A stretch of DNA of 64,000 nt, taken from Algisphaera agarilytica. GTDB taxonomy: Bacteria; Planctomycetota; Phycisphaerae; Phycisphaerales; Phycisphaeraceae. Shown one piece after another: positions 17,528-26,414 of this stretch (position 1 is its first letter; each line of letters opens with the position of its first letter). The stretch covers positions 3,168,836 through 3,232,835 of the forward strand of contig NZ_JACHGY010000001.1 of NCBI RefSeq assembly GCF_014207595.1. Reading direction: 5' to 3'. Made by a program: the position numbers and the translations under genes. The notes under the pieces were generated by a model. It did no database searches, was not told where the DNA came from, and saw only the letters and a list, made by a program, of their open reading frames with translations.

Positions 17528-19787
17528 CGATCAGCTCCAGCCGGGCGTACTGCAGGATCAGCGTCTTGGTCCCCGAGGTCGTGAAGTCGATCTTCGCACG
17601 GGTGTGGGCCCCCATCGGCGAGACGTTCACCACCCGTCCCAAGCCGAACTGCGGATGTTTCACCAAAGCGCCCGGCGGGAACTGGCCCGCTTGCTTGGCG
17701 GCCAGCGATCGCTGTGTGCCGCCACCGCCGCCGAAGAGGTCGTCTTCCATGGCGTGGGGATCACTGGACGGATCGACTTCCTCGACCACGTCCGCGGGCA
17801 GTTCGGTGAGGAATCGGCTGCGGATCGTCGGCATGGTCTGACCGAACACGGTCCGGTACTTGCCGTGGCAGAGGTACAGCCGTTCTTCCGCACGGGTGAT
17901 CCCGACGAAGGCGAGTCGGCGTTCTTCTTCGAGTTCCTGCGGGTCGTCGTTGGCGCGGTCGTGGGGGAGCAGGCCGTCTTCGACGCCGATCATGGCGACG
18001 ACGGGGTACTCCAGGCCCTTGGCGGCGTGCAGCGTCATCAGGGTGACCGAGCCCTGCGAGGAGTCGACGCCGTCGGCGTCACTGACCAACGCGACCTGCT
18101 CGAGGAAGGCCAGCAGTTTTTCACGCAGGTGGACTTGTTCGTATTCTCCGGCCTGCTCAGCTTCGAAAAGGTATTCCTCCTCGAACTGCTGGGCCGAGGT
18201 GACGAGCTCGCCGAGGTTGGCCAGGCGTTCCTGGTCCGGGTCGGATTTATCGTTGCGGTAGAAGGTTTCGAGCCCGGAGTCGCGCAGGACATCTTCCACG
18301 AAGCCGCGGAGCGAGGGCTGCGGGGCGGTGGGGTCGTGGTTTTCGGCGGCGACGATGCCCGCGGTGGTGCGCCAGGTGTCGACGGTCTTGCCGAACTTGG
18401 CCACGCTGTTCTGAGCACGGGAGTTGAGCGCGGTGACCCGCAGCGGATCGCCCAGCAACTCGTCGAACGGCTGGTTGTTCGCCAACGCAAAGGCCTGCAT
18501 CGCCTTGACCGAGGCGGCACTGATGCCGCGGGCGGGGGTGTTGATCACGCGCAGCAGGTTGACCTCGTCCGACGGATTAGCGACGACACGCAGGTACGCG
18601 ATCGCGTCCTTGATCTCCTTGCGGTCGTAGAACGCGGTGCCCCGGGCGATCTGGTAGGGGATGCTGCTGTTGCGCAGCGTCTCTTCCATGACCCGCGAGA
18701 GCGAGTTGATCCGGTAGAAGACCGCCATCTGTCCCCAGGCGACGTTCTCTTCCTCGTGCAGGCGTTTGAACTCCTCGGCGACCCAGCCCGCTTCCTGCCG
18801 TTCGTCGGCGCAGGTGACGATCTGGACCGGATCACCCGTGGGGTTGTCGGTCCAGAGTTCCTTGTGTCGACGCCCGCGGTTGTTCACGATCAGGGCGTCG
18901 GCGGCGGCGAGGATGGTCTTGGTCGAGCGGTAGTTCTGCTCCAACCGAACGACCTCGGCGGCGGGGTAGTGCTGCTCGAACTCGAGGATGTTCTGGATGT
19001 TCGCGCCGCGCCAGCCGTAGATCGACTGGTCGGGGTCACCGGTGCACATGATGCACTGGTGCTCGGCCGAGAGGGCGTTGGCGATCATGAACTGGGCGTG
19101 GTTGGTGTCCTGGTACTCGTCAATCATGACGTACTGGAACCGCTCACGCAGCTCGGCCAAGACGTCGGGGTGCTGCTTGAGCAGCGAGACGGTCTTGAGC
19201 AGCAGGTCGTCGAAATCGAGGGCGCCGTTACGCTCGAGGATCGCTTGGTACTTGGTGTACACCTTGGCGACGGTGCGGTCGTAGAAGTTGCTGGCCTGCT
19301 TGGCGAAACCCGCCGCGTCGAGCAGGTCGTTCTTGGCGTTGCTGATCGAGCTGAGCATCGAGGCGGGGGGGAAGTTCTTGGTGTTGATCTCCAGGTCTTC
19401 CAACGCCTGCTTCATTGCCCGCTTCTGGTCGGCGGTGTCGTAGATCGAGTAGCCCGGCGGGAGGCCGAGGCGGTCGGCGTACTGGCGGATCAATCGAGCG
19501 CACAGCGAGTGGAACGTCGCCACGGTGGTCGCGCGGGCCTGACGCTCGGTGAGGAGCTGGGCGACACGGTCCCGCATCTCGCCCGCGGCCTTGTTGGTGA
19601 AGGTGATTGCCAACACATTCCACGGCGCGATGCCCACGCCCTTGACCAGATACGCGATCCGCCGGGTGATGACCCGCGTCTTGCCCGAGCCCGGCCCGGC
19701 CAACACCAACAGCGGGCCGTCAACGTGAGTCACGGCCTGAGTCTGTGGCTCAGTCAAACCTTCAAGCAGGGGATCGATCTCGGACAT
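17520..19787 (-). CDS. UvrD/PcrA-type ATP-dependent 3'-5' DNA helicase
   Basis: 755 residues, superfamily 1. Motifs in order: Walker A AGPGSGKTRVITRR, motif II MIDEYQDTNHAQF, motif III GDPDQSIYGWRGA, motif V TLHAAKGLEYPVV and motif VI EERRLAFVGITRAEERLYL. The C-terminal 50 residues (GALVKHPQFGLGRVVNV to the end) form the Tudor-like domain that in PcrA/UvrD contacts RNA polymerase. Roles would be nucleotide excision repair and clearing of replication or transcription blocks. A TAAACT hexamer lies 6 bases before the ATG, so the mRNA may be leaderless. Confidence 0.95.
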   Translation of the reverse strand: MSEIDPLLEGLTEPQTQAVTHVDGPLLVLAGPGSGKTRVITRRIAYLVKGVGIAPWNVLAITFTNKAAGEMRDRVAQLLTERQARATTVATFHSLCARLIRQYADRLGLPPGYSIYDTADQKRAMKQALEDLEINTKNFPPASMLSSISNAKNDLLDAAGFAKQASNFYDRTVAKVYTKYQAILERNGALDFDDLLLKTVSLLKQHPDVLAELRERFQYVMIDEYQDTNHAQFMIANALSAEHQCIMCTGDPDQSIYGWRGANIQNILEFEQHYPAAEVVRLEQNYRSTKTILAAADALIVNNRGRRHKELWTDNPTGDPVQIVTCADERQEAGWVAEEFKRLHEEENVAWGQMAVFYRINSLSRVMEETLRNSSIPYQIARGTAFYDRKEIKDAIAYLRVVANPSDEVNLLRVINTPARGISAASVKAMQAFALANNQPFDELLGDPLRVTALNSRAQNSVAKFGKTVDTWRTTAGIVAAENHDPTAPQPSLRGFVEDVLRDSGLETFYRNDKSDPDQERLANLGELVTSAQQFEEEYLFEAEQAGEYEQVHLREKLLAFLEQVALVSDADGVDSSQGSVTLMTLHAAKGLEYPVVAMIGVEDGLLPHDRANDDPQELEEERRLAFVGITRAEERLYLCHGKYRTVFGQTMPTIRSRFLTELPADVVEEVDPSSDPHAMEDDLFGGGGGTQRSLAAKQAGQFPPGALVKHPQFGLGRVVNVSPMGAHTRAKIDFTTSGTKTLILQYARLELIDV

Positions 19788-19793
19788 CGGGGC

Positions 19794-19799
19794 AGTTTA
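19794..19799 (-). promoter_or_regulatory. -10 element of the uvrD-trpF unit
   Basis: On the minus strand GC-TAAACT, then six bases, then the ATG at 19787. With standard geometry the A of ATG would be the first transcribed base. Confidence 0.55.
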
Positions 19800-19909
19800 G
19801 CAGGCACCACGACACGGTTCGCGGCGTGGCAACGGAGTACGAATAAGCGACGCGGCTCCGCCGCGCGTTCTCGCTGATAAATGACATCACGGTCGGCCGG
19901 GCAGGCGTC

Positions 19910-20860
19910 TTATTTCTTCTTCTCACGGGGCGGCTTGTGCTTGACCTCGAGCTGGTCGACGGTGGCGGTGTGTCCGGGGGGGACCGACTGGGTGACGAAG
20001 ATCGAGCCGTTGACCGTCGCACCTTTTCCGATGACGGTTTGGCCGCCGAGGATGATCGCCCCGCCGTAGATGGTGACGTCGTCCTCGATAGTGGGGTGGC
20101 GTTTCATGCCGCGCCAGTTCTGGCCGCCCTTGGTGGAGATCGCGCCGAGGGTGACGCCCTGGTAGACCTTGACCCGCTTGCCGATGACGACGGTTTCGCC
20201 GATCACGATGCCGGTGCCGTGGTCGATGAAGAAGGATTCGTCGATCGTGGCGCCGGGGTGGATCTCGATGCCGGTCTCGTTGTGGGCGTACTCGGAGAAG
20301 ATGCGGGCGAGCAGGTGCAGGTCGAGCTTGTACAGCTCGTGGGCGTAGCGGTGGATGAAGATGGCGTCGAGGCCTGGGTAGCAGAAGATGGTTTCATCGG
20401 TCGATGTCGCGGCGGGGTCGCCGTCGAAGGCGGCCTGGACGTCGAGCGACAGCATCCGCCGGACCTCGGGGATGGAGCCCATGAAGCCGTCGGTCTTTTC
20501 GCGGGCGGTGATGTCGCATTCGGGGCAGTCGTCGCCGGTCTTGGCCTTGCCCGCGCGGTTGAGCAGGTAGCGTTCGGTCTGGCGGATCTGCTCGTAGAGC
20601 ATCGCATCGATCTGCTCGACCAGTTCGCCGAAGCGTGCGTGGATGTTGTCGGAGGTCAGCCGTTCGTCTTCGAAGAACCCGGGGAAGGTCAGCTTCCGCA
20701 GCAGCTCGACGATATCGATGCACTTGGCCCGGCTGGGTAGGAAGATCGCGTCGATGTGGGCGGTGCGTTGGTCGGCCAGCGTCGTGCTCACCAGCGTGTC
20801 GACGAGGTCGTCGAGCAGCGCGGGGTCGGGGCGGCGGGGGTCGTGGGTGGGTGAAGCCAT
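19910..20860 (-). CDS. cysE: serine O-acetyltransferase
   Basis: 316 residues. The C-terminal left-handed beta-helix shows hexapeptide repeats and the active-site region GIEIHPGATIDESFFIDHGTG, followed by VVIGKRVKVYQGVTLG and PTIEDDVTIYGGAIILGG. It makes O-acetylserine for cysteine synthesis. The helical N-terminal half contains a CPEC pair in DDCPECDIT, of unknown meaning. An in-frame ATG at 20893 lies inside a terminator hairpin, so the ATG at 20860 is preferred. That ATG follows a TATCAT hexamer by exactly 6 bases. Confidence 0.92.
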   Translation of the reverse strand: MASPTHDPRRPDPALLDDLVDTLVSTTLADQRTAHIDAIFLPSRAKCIDIVELLRKLTFPGFFEDERLTSDNIHARFGELVEQIDAMLYEQIRQTERYLLNRAGKAKTGDDCPECDITAREKTDGFMGSIPEVRRMLSLDVQAAFDGDPAATSTDETIFCYPGLDAIFIHRYAHELYKLDLHLLARIFSEYAHNETGIEIHPGATIDESFFIDHGTGIVIGETVVIGKRVKVYQGVTLGAISTKGGQNWRGMKRHPTIEDDVTIYGGAIILGGQTVIGKGATVNGSIFVTQSVPPGHTATVDQLEVKHKPPREKKK

Positions 20861-20866
20861 GGGGCC

Positions 20867-20872
20867 ATGATA
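20867..20872 (-). promoter_or_regulatory. -10 element of cysE
   Basis: GC-TATCAT on the minus strand, 6 bases before the cysE ATG and just downstream of a terminator. cysE therefore starts a new transcription unit here. Confidence 0.6.
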
Positions 20873-20878
20873 GCCGCG

Positions 20879-20917
20879 AAAAAGCCCACGCATGATCGGA
20901 GCACAGGCGTGGGCTTT
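20879..20917 (-). terminator. intrinsic terminator ending the transcript upstream of cysE
   Basis: AAAGCCCACGC and GCGTGGGCTTT form a perfect 11-bp stem. Read on the minus strand it is followed by a T run. No protein gene ends near it: the nearest minus-strand stop is about 345 bases upstream. Confidence 0.85.
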
Positions 20918-21190
20918 CGTGTTTTAGGGGAGATGGGGCGGGGGCGTGGGGTGCGGGGCCGAAGGCGGATGAACTCGAACCTCAATTTGAAGTGGGCACG
21001 TCGCGAGATCGTCCCGACCTTCCGCTCTTTGACGGCCTGGCCATCGCGTCCCGTCCGGTTCCCTTGAGGTTCGTAAGGCCCGAGCGCATGTGTGCCTGAG
21101 CTCGGCCTCGCACCTCACGCCCACCGATTTGAAACTCTTGCATTCAACTCTGTGATTTGCAAGAAAACTTCGGTGGAGGTGTGTTTCCGG
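20880..21190 (-). ncRNA. candidate structured non-coding RNA
   Basis: The 345 bases between the stop at 21263 and the terminator hold no protein but show a promoter-like GC-TATAAC (21197-21204, minus), nested inverted repeats and a strong terminator. Pairings include CCACCGA with TCGGTGG enclosing CTTGCA/TGCAAG, a long imperfect hairpin from GAGGTGCGAGGCC to GGCCTTACGAACCTC, and GTGGGC with GCCCAC. Expected size is about 310 nt. It could be a 6S-like or other housekeeping RNA, but I cannot assign a family. The alternative is a long structured 3' UTR of the upstream operon. Confidence 0.4.
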
Positions 21191-21262
21191 GAGGGCGTTA
21201 TAGCCTTCCCGTTAATCTTCACTTGTCTATGAACAGTATACCTCTGTAGGGCACGTAGCAAG

Positions 21263-22102
21263 TTATTTTGTGCCGCGTTGTAGGGCCTCGGCTTCGCGTA
21301 GGATGCAGTTGAGTTTGATGGCGATCATGACCCAAAGCATGAACAACAAGACGAGGAACAACGCCCCGCCAAAGAACGCGGATAAGCCAAGCAAATAAAG
21401 CAATGTATCCAGCCACCACACGGGATTGCCGTTCCAGGCGCGGCTGAATGACATGCCCATCAAGATCACTGAGCCCATCGTCAGGAATGGCCAGAGAAGG
21501 GCGAACACCGCCAGACACGTGCTTAGCTTCCTGAGACTATGCCATTGGGCCAATCGGCAGACCGCCGCCGCGAACCCGCACATGCCCGCGAGGTGCAACC
21601 CGAGCATCACCGTTACTACCGCCAAGTGGGCGATGAAGAACCACTCTGAGTGGTAATAAGAAGGGTCAACGATAAGCAGCAACGCCCCGAGCCCTCCGGT
21701 GACGCCGCTGGCCACGCTCAGGTTCCGCAATCGCTTGAGCCCGGGCTGGTGTTTGGGCGCGTCGATAGTGATCGTGATGGCTATGAGCAGCCAGGTTAAT
21801 GCACCGATGCCGAACAACCCGAGCAACGGAATCGAGATGGCTAAGAAGACCGCACCGCCCTGCAGGCCTCCCAACCAATCCAGGGGCAGCAGCCGGATGT
21901 TGCCCGCCTCGAGCGTCTCTGCGACCGGCTTGCCGCACTCGGGGCATGAGCCGTCCGGCGGCAGGGTGCGCAAGAGATAGCCGCAGGAGACGCAAGGCAG
22001 ATCGACGGCGATCCGGCCGTCGGCATCAAGGGTGACCACCGCAGCATCGGGGGTGCTGGGGGAATTCAACTCATCCCCGCATCGCCTTGAGCAGCTCGGC
22101 AT
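21263..22102 (-). CDS. zinc-ribbon polytopic membrane protein, unknown function
   Basis: 279 residues. Residues 37-57 form a Zn ribbon, CVSCGYLLRTL then CPECGKP, of the CxxCGYxLR type common at the N terminus of planctomycete membrane proteins. About six hydrophobic helices follow, from GGAVFLAISIPLLGLFGIG to FFGGALFLVLLFMLWVMIAI. The ATG at 22102 overlaps the end of hldD by 32 bases; a TTG at 22069, two bases after the hldD stop and behind GGGGATGAG, is a real alternative. No transporter or enzyme motif is evident. Confidence 0.65.
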   Translation of the reverse strand: MPSCSRRCGDELNSPSTPDAAVVTLDADGRIAVDLPCVSCGYLLRTLPPDGSCPECGKPVAETLEAGNIRLLPLDWLGGLQGGAVFLAISIPLLGLFGIGALTWLLIAITITIDAPKHQPGLKRLRNLSVASGVTGGLGALLLIVDPSYYHSEWFFIAHLAVVTVMLGLHLAGMCGFAAAVCRLAQWHSLRKLSTCLAVFALLWPFLTMGSVILMGMSFSRAWNGNPVWWLDTLLYLLGLSAFFGGALFLVLLFMLWVMIAIKLNCILREAEALQRGTK

Positions 22103-23042
22103 ACTCGACGATCGCGTCGTGTGTGGTGTACGCAGGTTTCCAGTTCAGCCCCGCCGTGGTCTGGCTGATGTCGGCGCAGGTGTAGTCCTGGTAGAAGCTG
22201 AAGGGGTTCTCGAAGTAGTCGGGCGCATGGTCGGTGCCGAAGGCCTGATTCAGCGCGGCGACGATCTGGTTGAAGCTGGTGGCTTCGCCGGTTCCGCAGT
22301 TGTAGACGCCGGATTTCGCGCCGTCCAAGGCCCCGGCCATGGTGCAGCCAACGACGTCCTTGACGTAGATCTGATCGCGGGCCTGATCGCCGGGGTCGAA
22401 GATGCGGGGGCGTTTGCCGTCGAGCATCTGCTGGGCGAGTTGATAGATCATGGACGCCATCTTGCCCTTGTTTTGTTCGCCGGGGCCGAACACGTTGAAG
22501 TAGCGGAGGCCGACCATGTGGGCGTCGGGGTGCTGGGCCAGGGTCTTGCGTTGGATGTTTTCCATGACCCATTTCGAGAAGCCGTACACGTTGGCGGGGC
22601 GGCCAGCGTCTTCGAGGGTAAAGGGGCGGCGCTCGTTGAGGGCACCGTTCGCAGTGGTGCCGTAGGTCGCGGCGCTGCTGGCCCAGACCAGGCGGATGTT
22701 CTGGGCGACACACAATTCGACCAGCTCGTCGAACGGCTCGACGTTGTCGCGGATCATCTGGGCTTCATCCATCACGGTCGTGTCGGTGATCGACGCTTCG
22801 TGAAACACCACGTTCGGCTTGAACCCGTCGATCAGGCTGGGCAGGTCCAGTTCATGCAACGCACCGGCGATGATTTCGCCGTGGTAGGACCAGCCGTTGG
22901 GGCCTTCGCTACTGAGGTTGGCGAACGTGCCCAGCCGCATGTCGTCCACGACCAACAGCTCGGCGTCGGGCTGCTGCTCTTGGAGGGTGCGGGTCAGGTT
23001 GGAGCCGACGAATCCGGCTCCGCCGGTGATGAGGTAGCGCAT
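22071..23042 (-). CDS. hldD: ADP-L-glycero-D-manno-heptose-6-epimerase (HldD-type)
   Basis: 323 residues, an extended short-chain dehydrogenase. It starts with the NAD(P) motif MRYLITGGAGFVGSNL, has the catalytic SSAATYG and YGFSKW (YxxxK), and the HldD-typical GLRYFNVFGPGEQNKGKMAS. It epimerises ADP-heptose for LPS inner core. The GmhB-like phosphatase and heptosyltransferase genes are about 31 kb away (53797-56213). The frame is open 24 codons further upstream, but that part is a C-rich repeat (family E) before the ATG. Confidence 0.88.
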   Translation of the reverse strand: MRYLITGGAGFVGSNLTRTLQEQQPDAELLVVDDMRLGTFANLSSEGPNGWSYHGEIIAGALHELDLPSLIDGFKPNVVFHEASITDTTVMDEAQMIRDNVEPFDELVELCVAQNIRLVWASSAATYGTTANGALNERRPFTLEDAGRPANVYGFSKWVMENIQRKTLAQHPDAHMVGLRYFNVFGPGEQNKGKMASMIYQLAQQMLDGKRPRIFDPGDQARDQIYVKDVVGCTMAGALDGAKSGVYNCGTGEATSFNQIVAALNQAFGTDHAPDYFENPFSFYQDYTCADISQTTAGLNWKPAYTTHDAIVEYAELLKAMRG

Positions 23043-23085
23043 GGGTGTGGGGGATTTGGAGTTGGGTGTGGGGTAAGAAACGTGA
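23043..23085. repeat. C-rich degenerate repeat before hldD (family E)
   Basis: On the mRNA strand it contains ACCCCACACCCAACTCC and CCCCCACACCC immediately before the ATG, resembling the tract before pth. Confidence 0.5.
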
Positions 23086-23103
23086 AGCGTTTTTCGGAGT
23101 GCT

Positions 23104-24141
23104 TTAGTTTGCACCGGTGTCGGGCGGGGGGATGAGCAGTTCCATGCCGACCTTGAGGTTGCCCGGATCGTCGCCGATGGTTCGGCGGTTGGCCTGGAAG
23201 ATCAGTTCCCACTTGGCGGTGGAGTTGTAGAACTGCTTGGCGATCTTGCTGAGGTTGTCCCCGGATTTCACGGTGTACTTGGCGCCACGGCGTGGCACTT
23301 CGTCTTCGTTGTCCTCGGCCTTCACCACCGGGGCGGCGCCCTCGCCGCTGAGGTCGGGGAGCTTGATCTCCTGACCGACGCGGAGGCGGTTGGGATCGAC
23401 CAGTGGGTTGGCCTGGGCGATATCGACCCACTTGTTCGCGCTGCCGTAGGTGGCCAGGGCGATGGAGCTGAGCGAGTCGCCGGACTCGATGGTGTAGAGC
23501 CGCAGAATCGGCGGGGCGGGCGGCGGCGTGGGTACCACGTTTTCCGTGGACTCGGCCGAAGGATCAGCCGGGGGCGTCACCGGGTCGAGCGGGCCCAGCG
23601 CGATGCCCACGTTGGCTTCGGCGGGGGTCGGGTCTGCGGGCGGCACCTCGGCGAGGGCGGGGTCCTCGGGCGTGATGGGCTCGGGCTCGGGCGGGCCGAT
23701 CGGTTCGCTCAGCGGATCGAAGGGCTTGCGGTCGAACGGGTCGTCGTTGTCGAAGGCCGAGCGTCCCACGGTGATGGAGTTTTCCGGGTCCGGGAGGACC
23801 GGCTCGACGACGGCGGGCTTATCGGCGTAGGACAGACGCGTGGGCGATTCGGGTTCGGGCTCGGGGCTCGGGGGGGTGTCCGTGGTGAGGGTCTCGTCTC
23901 GGACGGGCGGGCCGACCGGCGTCAGGTCCACGCCGAGGCCCAGCCCCGGTGCATCGGCGGGGGGGACCGGGTCCACGGCGGGCGGCTCCGCAATTGGGGC
24001 GATGGTGTCGTTGAGGGCCAGCTCTTCGCCGGTGTCTTCCGGGGCGGGGGTGTTGTTCTCGCCACGCAAGATCAGCGATGCGATCACGATCAGGAGCAGG
24101 GAGGCCCCGGCGGCGAGGGCGATTTTGTAAGCGGCGGTCAT
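23104..24141 (-). CDS. membrane-anchored protein with two LysM domains
   Basis: 345 residues. An N-terminal signal anchor (about 5-26, KIALAAGASLLLIVIASLIL) is followed by about 190 residues of Pro/Glu/Asp-rich, probably disordered linker. Two LysM domains follow: YTIESGDSLSSIALATYG...WVDIAQANP (about 216-262) and YTVKSGDNLSKIAKQFYNS...WELIFQANR (about 287-335). LysM binds N-acetylglucosamine polymers such as peptidoglycan, so this protein likely links the inner membrane to the wall. An AGGAA RBS is 7 bases upstream of the ATG. It could share a transcript with hldD, 61 bases downstream. Confidence 0.85.
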   Translation of the reverse strand: MTAAYKIALAAGASLLLIVIASLILRGENNTPAPEDTGEELALNDTIAPIAEPPAVDPVPPADAPGLGLGVDLTPVGPPVRDETLTTDTPPSPEPEPESPTRLSYADKPAVVEPVLPDPENSITVGRSAFDNDDPFDRKPFDPLSEPIGPPEPEPITPEDPALAEVPPADPTPAEANVGIALGPLDPVTPPADPSAESTENVVPTPPPAPPILRLYTIESGDSLSSIALATYGSANKWVDIAQANPLVDPNRLRVGQEIKLPDLSGEGAAPVVKAEDNEDEVPRRGAKYTVKSGDNLSKIAKQFYNSTAKWELIFQANRRTIGDDPGNLKVGMELLIPPPDTGAN

Positions 24142-24326
24142 GAGAAGGTTCCTGGCCGAGTGGATCGGGGTGCCCCGTGGCGCGACGCGGGCGGATGTCC
24201 GGTTGGATGCGTCAATCGCCGAAAGCAGGCGGAATCAGAGCAGTTTAACCGCCACGGTTTTCTCTAGCCAAACGCCAGCACGGTCGCGGAGGCCAGCGGC
24301 GATCCCAGCCCCGGTTCGGTTCGCAT

Positions 24327-24332
24327 TACACT
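24327..24332 (+). promoter_or_regulatory. -10 element of the GT2 gene
   Basis: TACACT, then exactly six bases, then ATG 24339. No room for an RBS; consistent with a leaderless mRNA. Confidence 0.55.
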
Positions 24333-24338
24333 GTCCCG

Positions 24339-25172
24339 ATGGCCAAGATTTCTGTCGTGATCTGCTGTGCGAACGCCGAGGCGACCCTGCCCGCGGCGGT
24401 GGCGTCGGTGAAGTGGGCGGACGAGCTGGTGATCGTGGATTCGGGTTCCGAGGATCGCACGGCCGAGATCGCTCAGGCGGCGGCGGACGTGTATCGCCTG
24501 GAGCCCTGGCGCGGCTACACGGGGCAGAAAAAATTTGGCACCGAATTGGCGGCGAACGACTGGGTGCTGGTCTTGGATGGCGACGAGGAAGTCTCGCCCA
24601 AGCTCGCCCAGCAGATCCAGGCGTTGACCGACGGGGAACTCGACGGCCTCGACGTGGTGTACTGCAACCGGCGGAACTGGGTCATGGGGCGGCCCGTGAG
24701 GGCGTGGTGGCCCGACCGCCAGAGCCGACTGATCCACCGCGGACGGACCCACTGGCCCGAAGAGGCGTTGCACGACACCCGTGAGCCGTCGGACCCCTCA
24801 CGCACCAAACGCCTGTCGGGCCACCTCGAGCACAAACGTGTCGGCTTCGACGGGCTTGAATCCTGGTCGGACTACTTCAGCGGGAAGCGGCTGGATGAGC
24901 GGGTGCTGATGGTCGCCCGGCAGATGCATGCCCAGGGCAAACGGGCCTCGTGGGCGTCGCTGGCCCTTCGGCCGTACATGGCGTTCATCAAGTTCTACTT
25001 CATCAAGCGGGGGTTTCTCGACGGCACCTTCGGCCTGCTCATCGCCCAGAAGGCCGCCTTCAGCGTCCAGCTCAAATACGCTGCGCTCTGGGCGGTCCAG
25101 CAGGAAGAAGCCGGAGGACCAAAGGCTGCCGAGGCCGACCCACCGGCGAACGCTGGGCGACAGGCGGATTGA
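24339..25172 (+). CDS. GT2 glycosyltransferase, WaaE/KdtX-like
   Basis: 277 residues. GT-A fold with KISVVICCANAEATL, VIVDSGSEDRT and the metal-binding DGDEE (DxD-like) near residue 76, plus the WaaE-type blocks KFGTELAANDWVLVLDGDEE and LHDTREPSDP. The C-terminal part (FIKFYFIKRGFLDGTFGLLIA) is the usual membrane-associated helix pair of this subfamily, which adds a sugar to the LPS inner core. It is the first plus-strand gene after the hldD cluster, which fits an LPS role. The exact acceptor is unknown. Confidence 0.85.
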   Translation: MAKISVVICCANAEATLPAAVASVKWADELVIVDSGSEDRTAEIAQAAADVYRLEPWRGYTGQKKFGTELAANDWVLVLDGDEEVSPKLAQQIQALTDGELDGLDVVYCNRRNWVMGRPVRAWWPDRQSRLIHRGRTHWPEEALHDTREPSDPSRTKRLSGHLEHKRVGFDGLESWSDYFSGKRLDERVLMVARQMHAQGKRASWASLALRPYMAFIKFYFIKRGFLDGTFGLLIAQKAAFSVQLKYAALWAVQQEEAGGPKAAEADPPANAGRQAD

Positions 25173-25374
25173 CGATCTGCCGCGAATCCGGCCCGCGTTT
25201 ATCGGGCGGTGGGGGGCGTTATGCGTGCCAGACCGGAATATTATGGCTATTCTTTACCCGTTACCTCGCTCCAAACGAGCGGGGCAGAGTGTGTTCTAAG
25301 CCAACGCGGCGATCTGCCGATGTTACACTGCTACCACTGAGTTTCCCCTATCCCTCCCGCCCGGAGCCTGGTCC

Positions 25375-25734
25375 ATGACCGACAAAGATTCCCGCCTGAT
25401 CGTCAGCGAACACGAAGAGATCACCCAGATCGGTTTTGTGGACCGCAACATCCTCGAAGAGGCCAATATCCAGCAGATCGGCGAAGAGATCGCAACCCTG
25501 ATCGACAGCAAAGCCAACCCCAAGATCCTCTTGAACTTTGAAAACGTCGAGCACCTTTCCTCGGCGGCCTTGGGTACGCTCATCACCGTGAACACCAAGG
25601 TGAAGCAGAAGGGCGGCCAGCTCCGTCTGGCGAGCATCGACAAGCAGATCTACGAAGTCTTCGTGATCACCAAGCTCAACAAGCTCTTCCAGATCCACGA
25701 CACAACGGACAAAGCACTGGGCAGCTTTAAATAA
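25375..25734 (+). CDS. STAS-domain anti-sigma factor antagonist
   Basis: 119 residues. Single STAS domain with NPKILLNFENVEHLSSAALGTL, where the Ser-Ser near residues 62-63 is at the phosphorylation site of SpoIIAA/RsbV proteins, and KGGQLRLASIDKQIYEVFVIT. Unphosphorylated, such proteins bind an anti-sigma kinase and release its sigma factor. The gene for a HATPase anti-sigma-type protein follows 127 bases downstream, so the two probably form a partner-switching pair. No sigma factor or PP2C phosphatase gene is in the window. Confidence 0.88.
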   Translation: MTDKDSRLIVSEHEEITQIGFVDRNILEEANIQQIGEEIATLIDSKANPKILLNFENVEHLSSAALGTLITVNTKVKQKGGQLRLASIDKQIYEVFVITKLNKLFQIHDTTDKALGSFK

Positions 25735-25861
25735 TCTCGCGCCTCGTGCGGGTCACGTTGTTTGTGATACCACCGGGTAGGGCGACGTCAGCCGCGCGGG
25801 TTTGGCGTCGATGTGAGCATTCGTGTTACACCTGTGGGTGAGTGGAACGGGCGAGTCCTTC

Positions 25862-26293
25862 ATGTCAAAGCCGACCTCATCCAAGCTCGTGTTCCCCAGC
25901 AAGCTCAGCGAGGTGCCTGCGGCGCAGCAGGCCGTTGTGGATGCTGCCAAGGAAGCGGGCTTCGATGAGAAAGCGTTGTTTGCGGTACGGCTTGCGCTCG
26001 ACGAAGCGCTGACCAACGCGGTCCGTCACGGCAACGCCAGCGACCCCTCCAAGCAGGTCACGCTCGAGTTCACGACCGAGCCCAACCAACTCACCATTGT
26101 GATCGAAGACGAAGGGCCCGGATTCAACCCCGACGATGTGCCCGACCCGACCGCCGTAGAAAACCTGGGCCGGCCTCACGGCCGTGGGGTCATGCTCATG
26201 CGGGCCTACATGACCGATGTCCAGTTCAATAAGCGCGGCAATCGGGTGACTCTCGTTAAGCAGCTGGATTGCAAGCTTCCGCATAAGGGTTGA
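25862..26293 (+). CDS. RsbW/SpoIIAB-type ATP-binding anti-sigma regulatory protein
   Basis: 143 residues from the ATG at 25862. HATPase_c_2 domain with the N box LALDEALTNAVRHGN, the G1 box IEDEGPGFNPDDV and the G2 box GRPHGRGVMLMRAYM. Family members bind a sigma factor or phosphorylate an STAS antagonist such as the protein encoded just upstream. The frame is open 13 codons further upstream, but the ATG chosen fits the domain start. The cognate sigma factor is not nearby. Confidence 0.88.
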   Translation: MSKPTSSKLVFPSKLSEVPAAQQAVVDAAKEAGFDEKALFAVRLALDEALTNAVRHGNASDPSKQVTLEFTTEPNQLTIVIEDEGPGFNPDDVPDPTAVENLGRPHGRGVMLMRAYMTDVQFNKRGNRVTLVKQLDCKLPHKG

Positions 26294-26414
26294 TTGAGGA
26301 ATAATTTACGCTCATTTCGGGTTGGATTTTCGCGCCCGACTCGATCGGCGGGTTTCCTGAATCCAGGTCTTGGCCTCGGGTTTGAATTCGCATAAGCTAT
26401 TGCGTTATCCCGTG

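Noticed and set aside
17430-19877. 815-codon plus-strand frame opposite uvrD
   Set aside because: Shadow of a helicase gene that has all its motifs on the minus strand.
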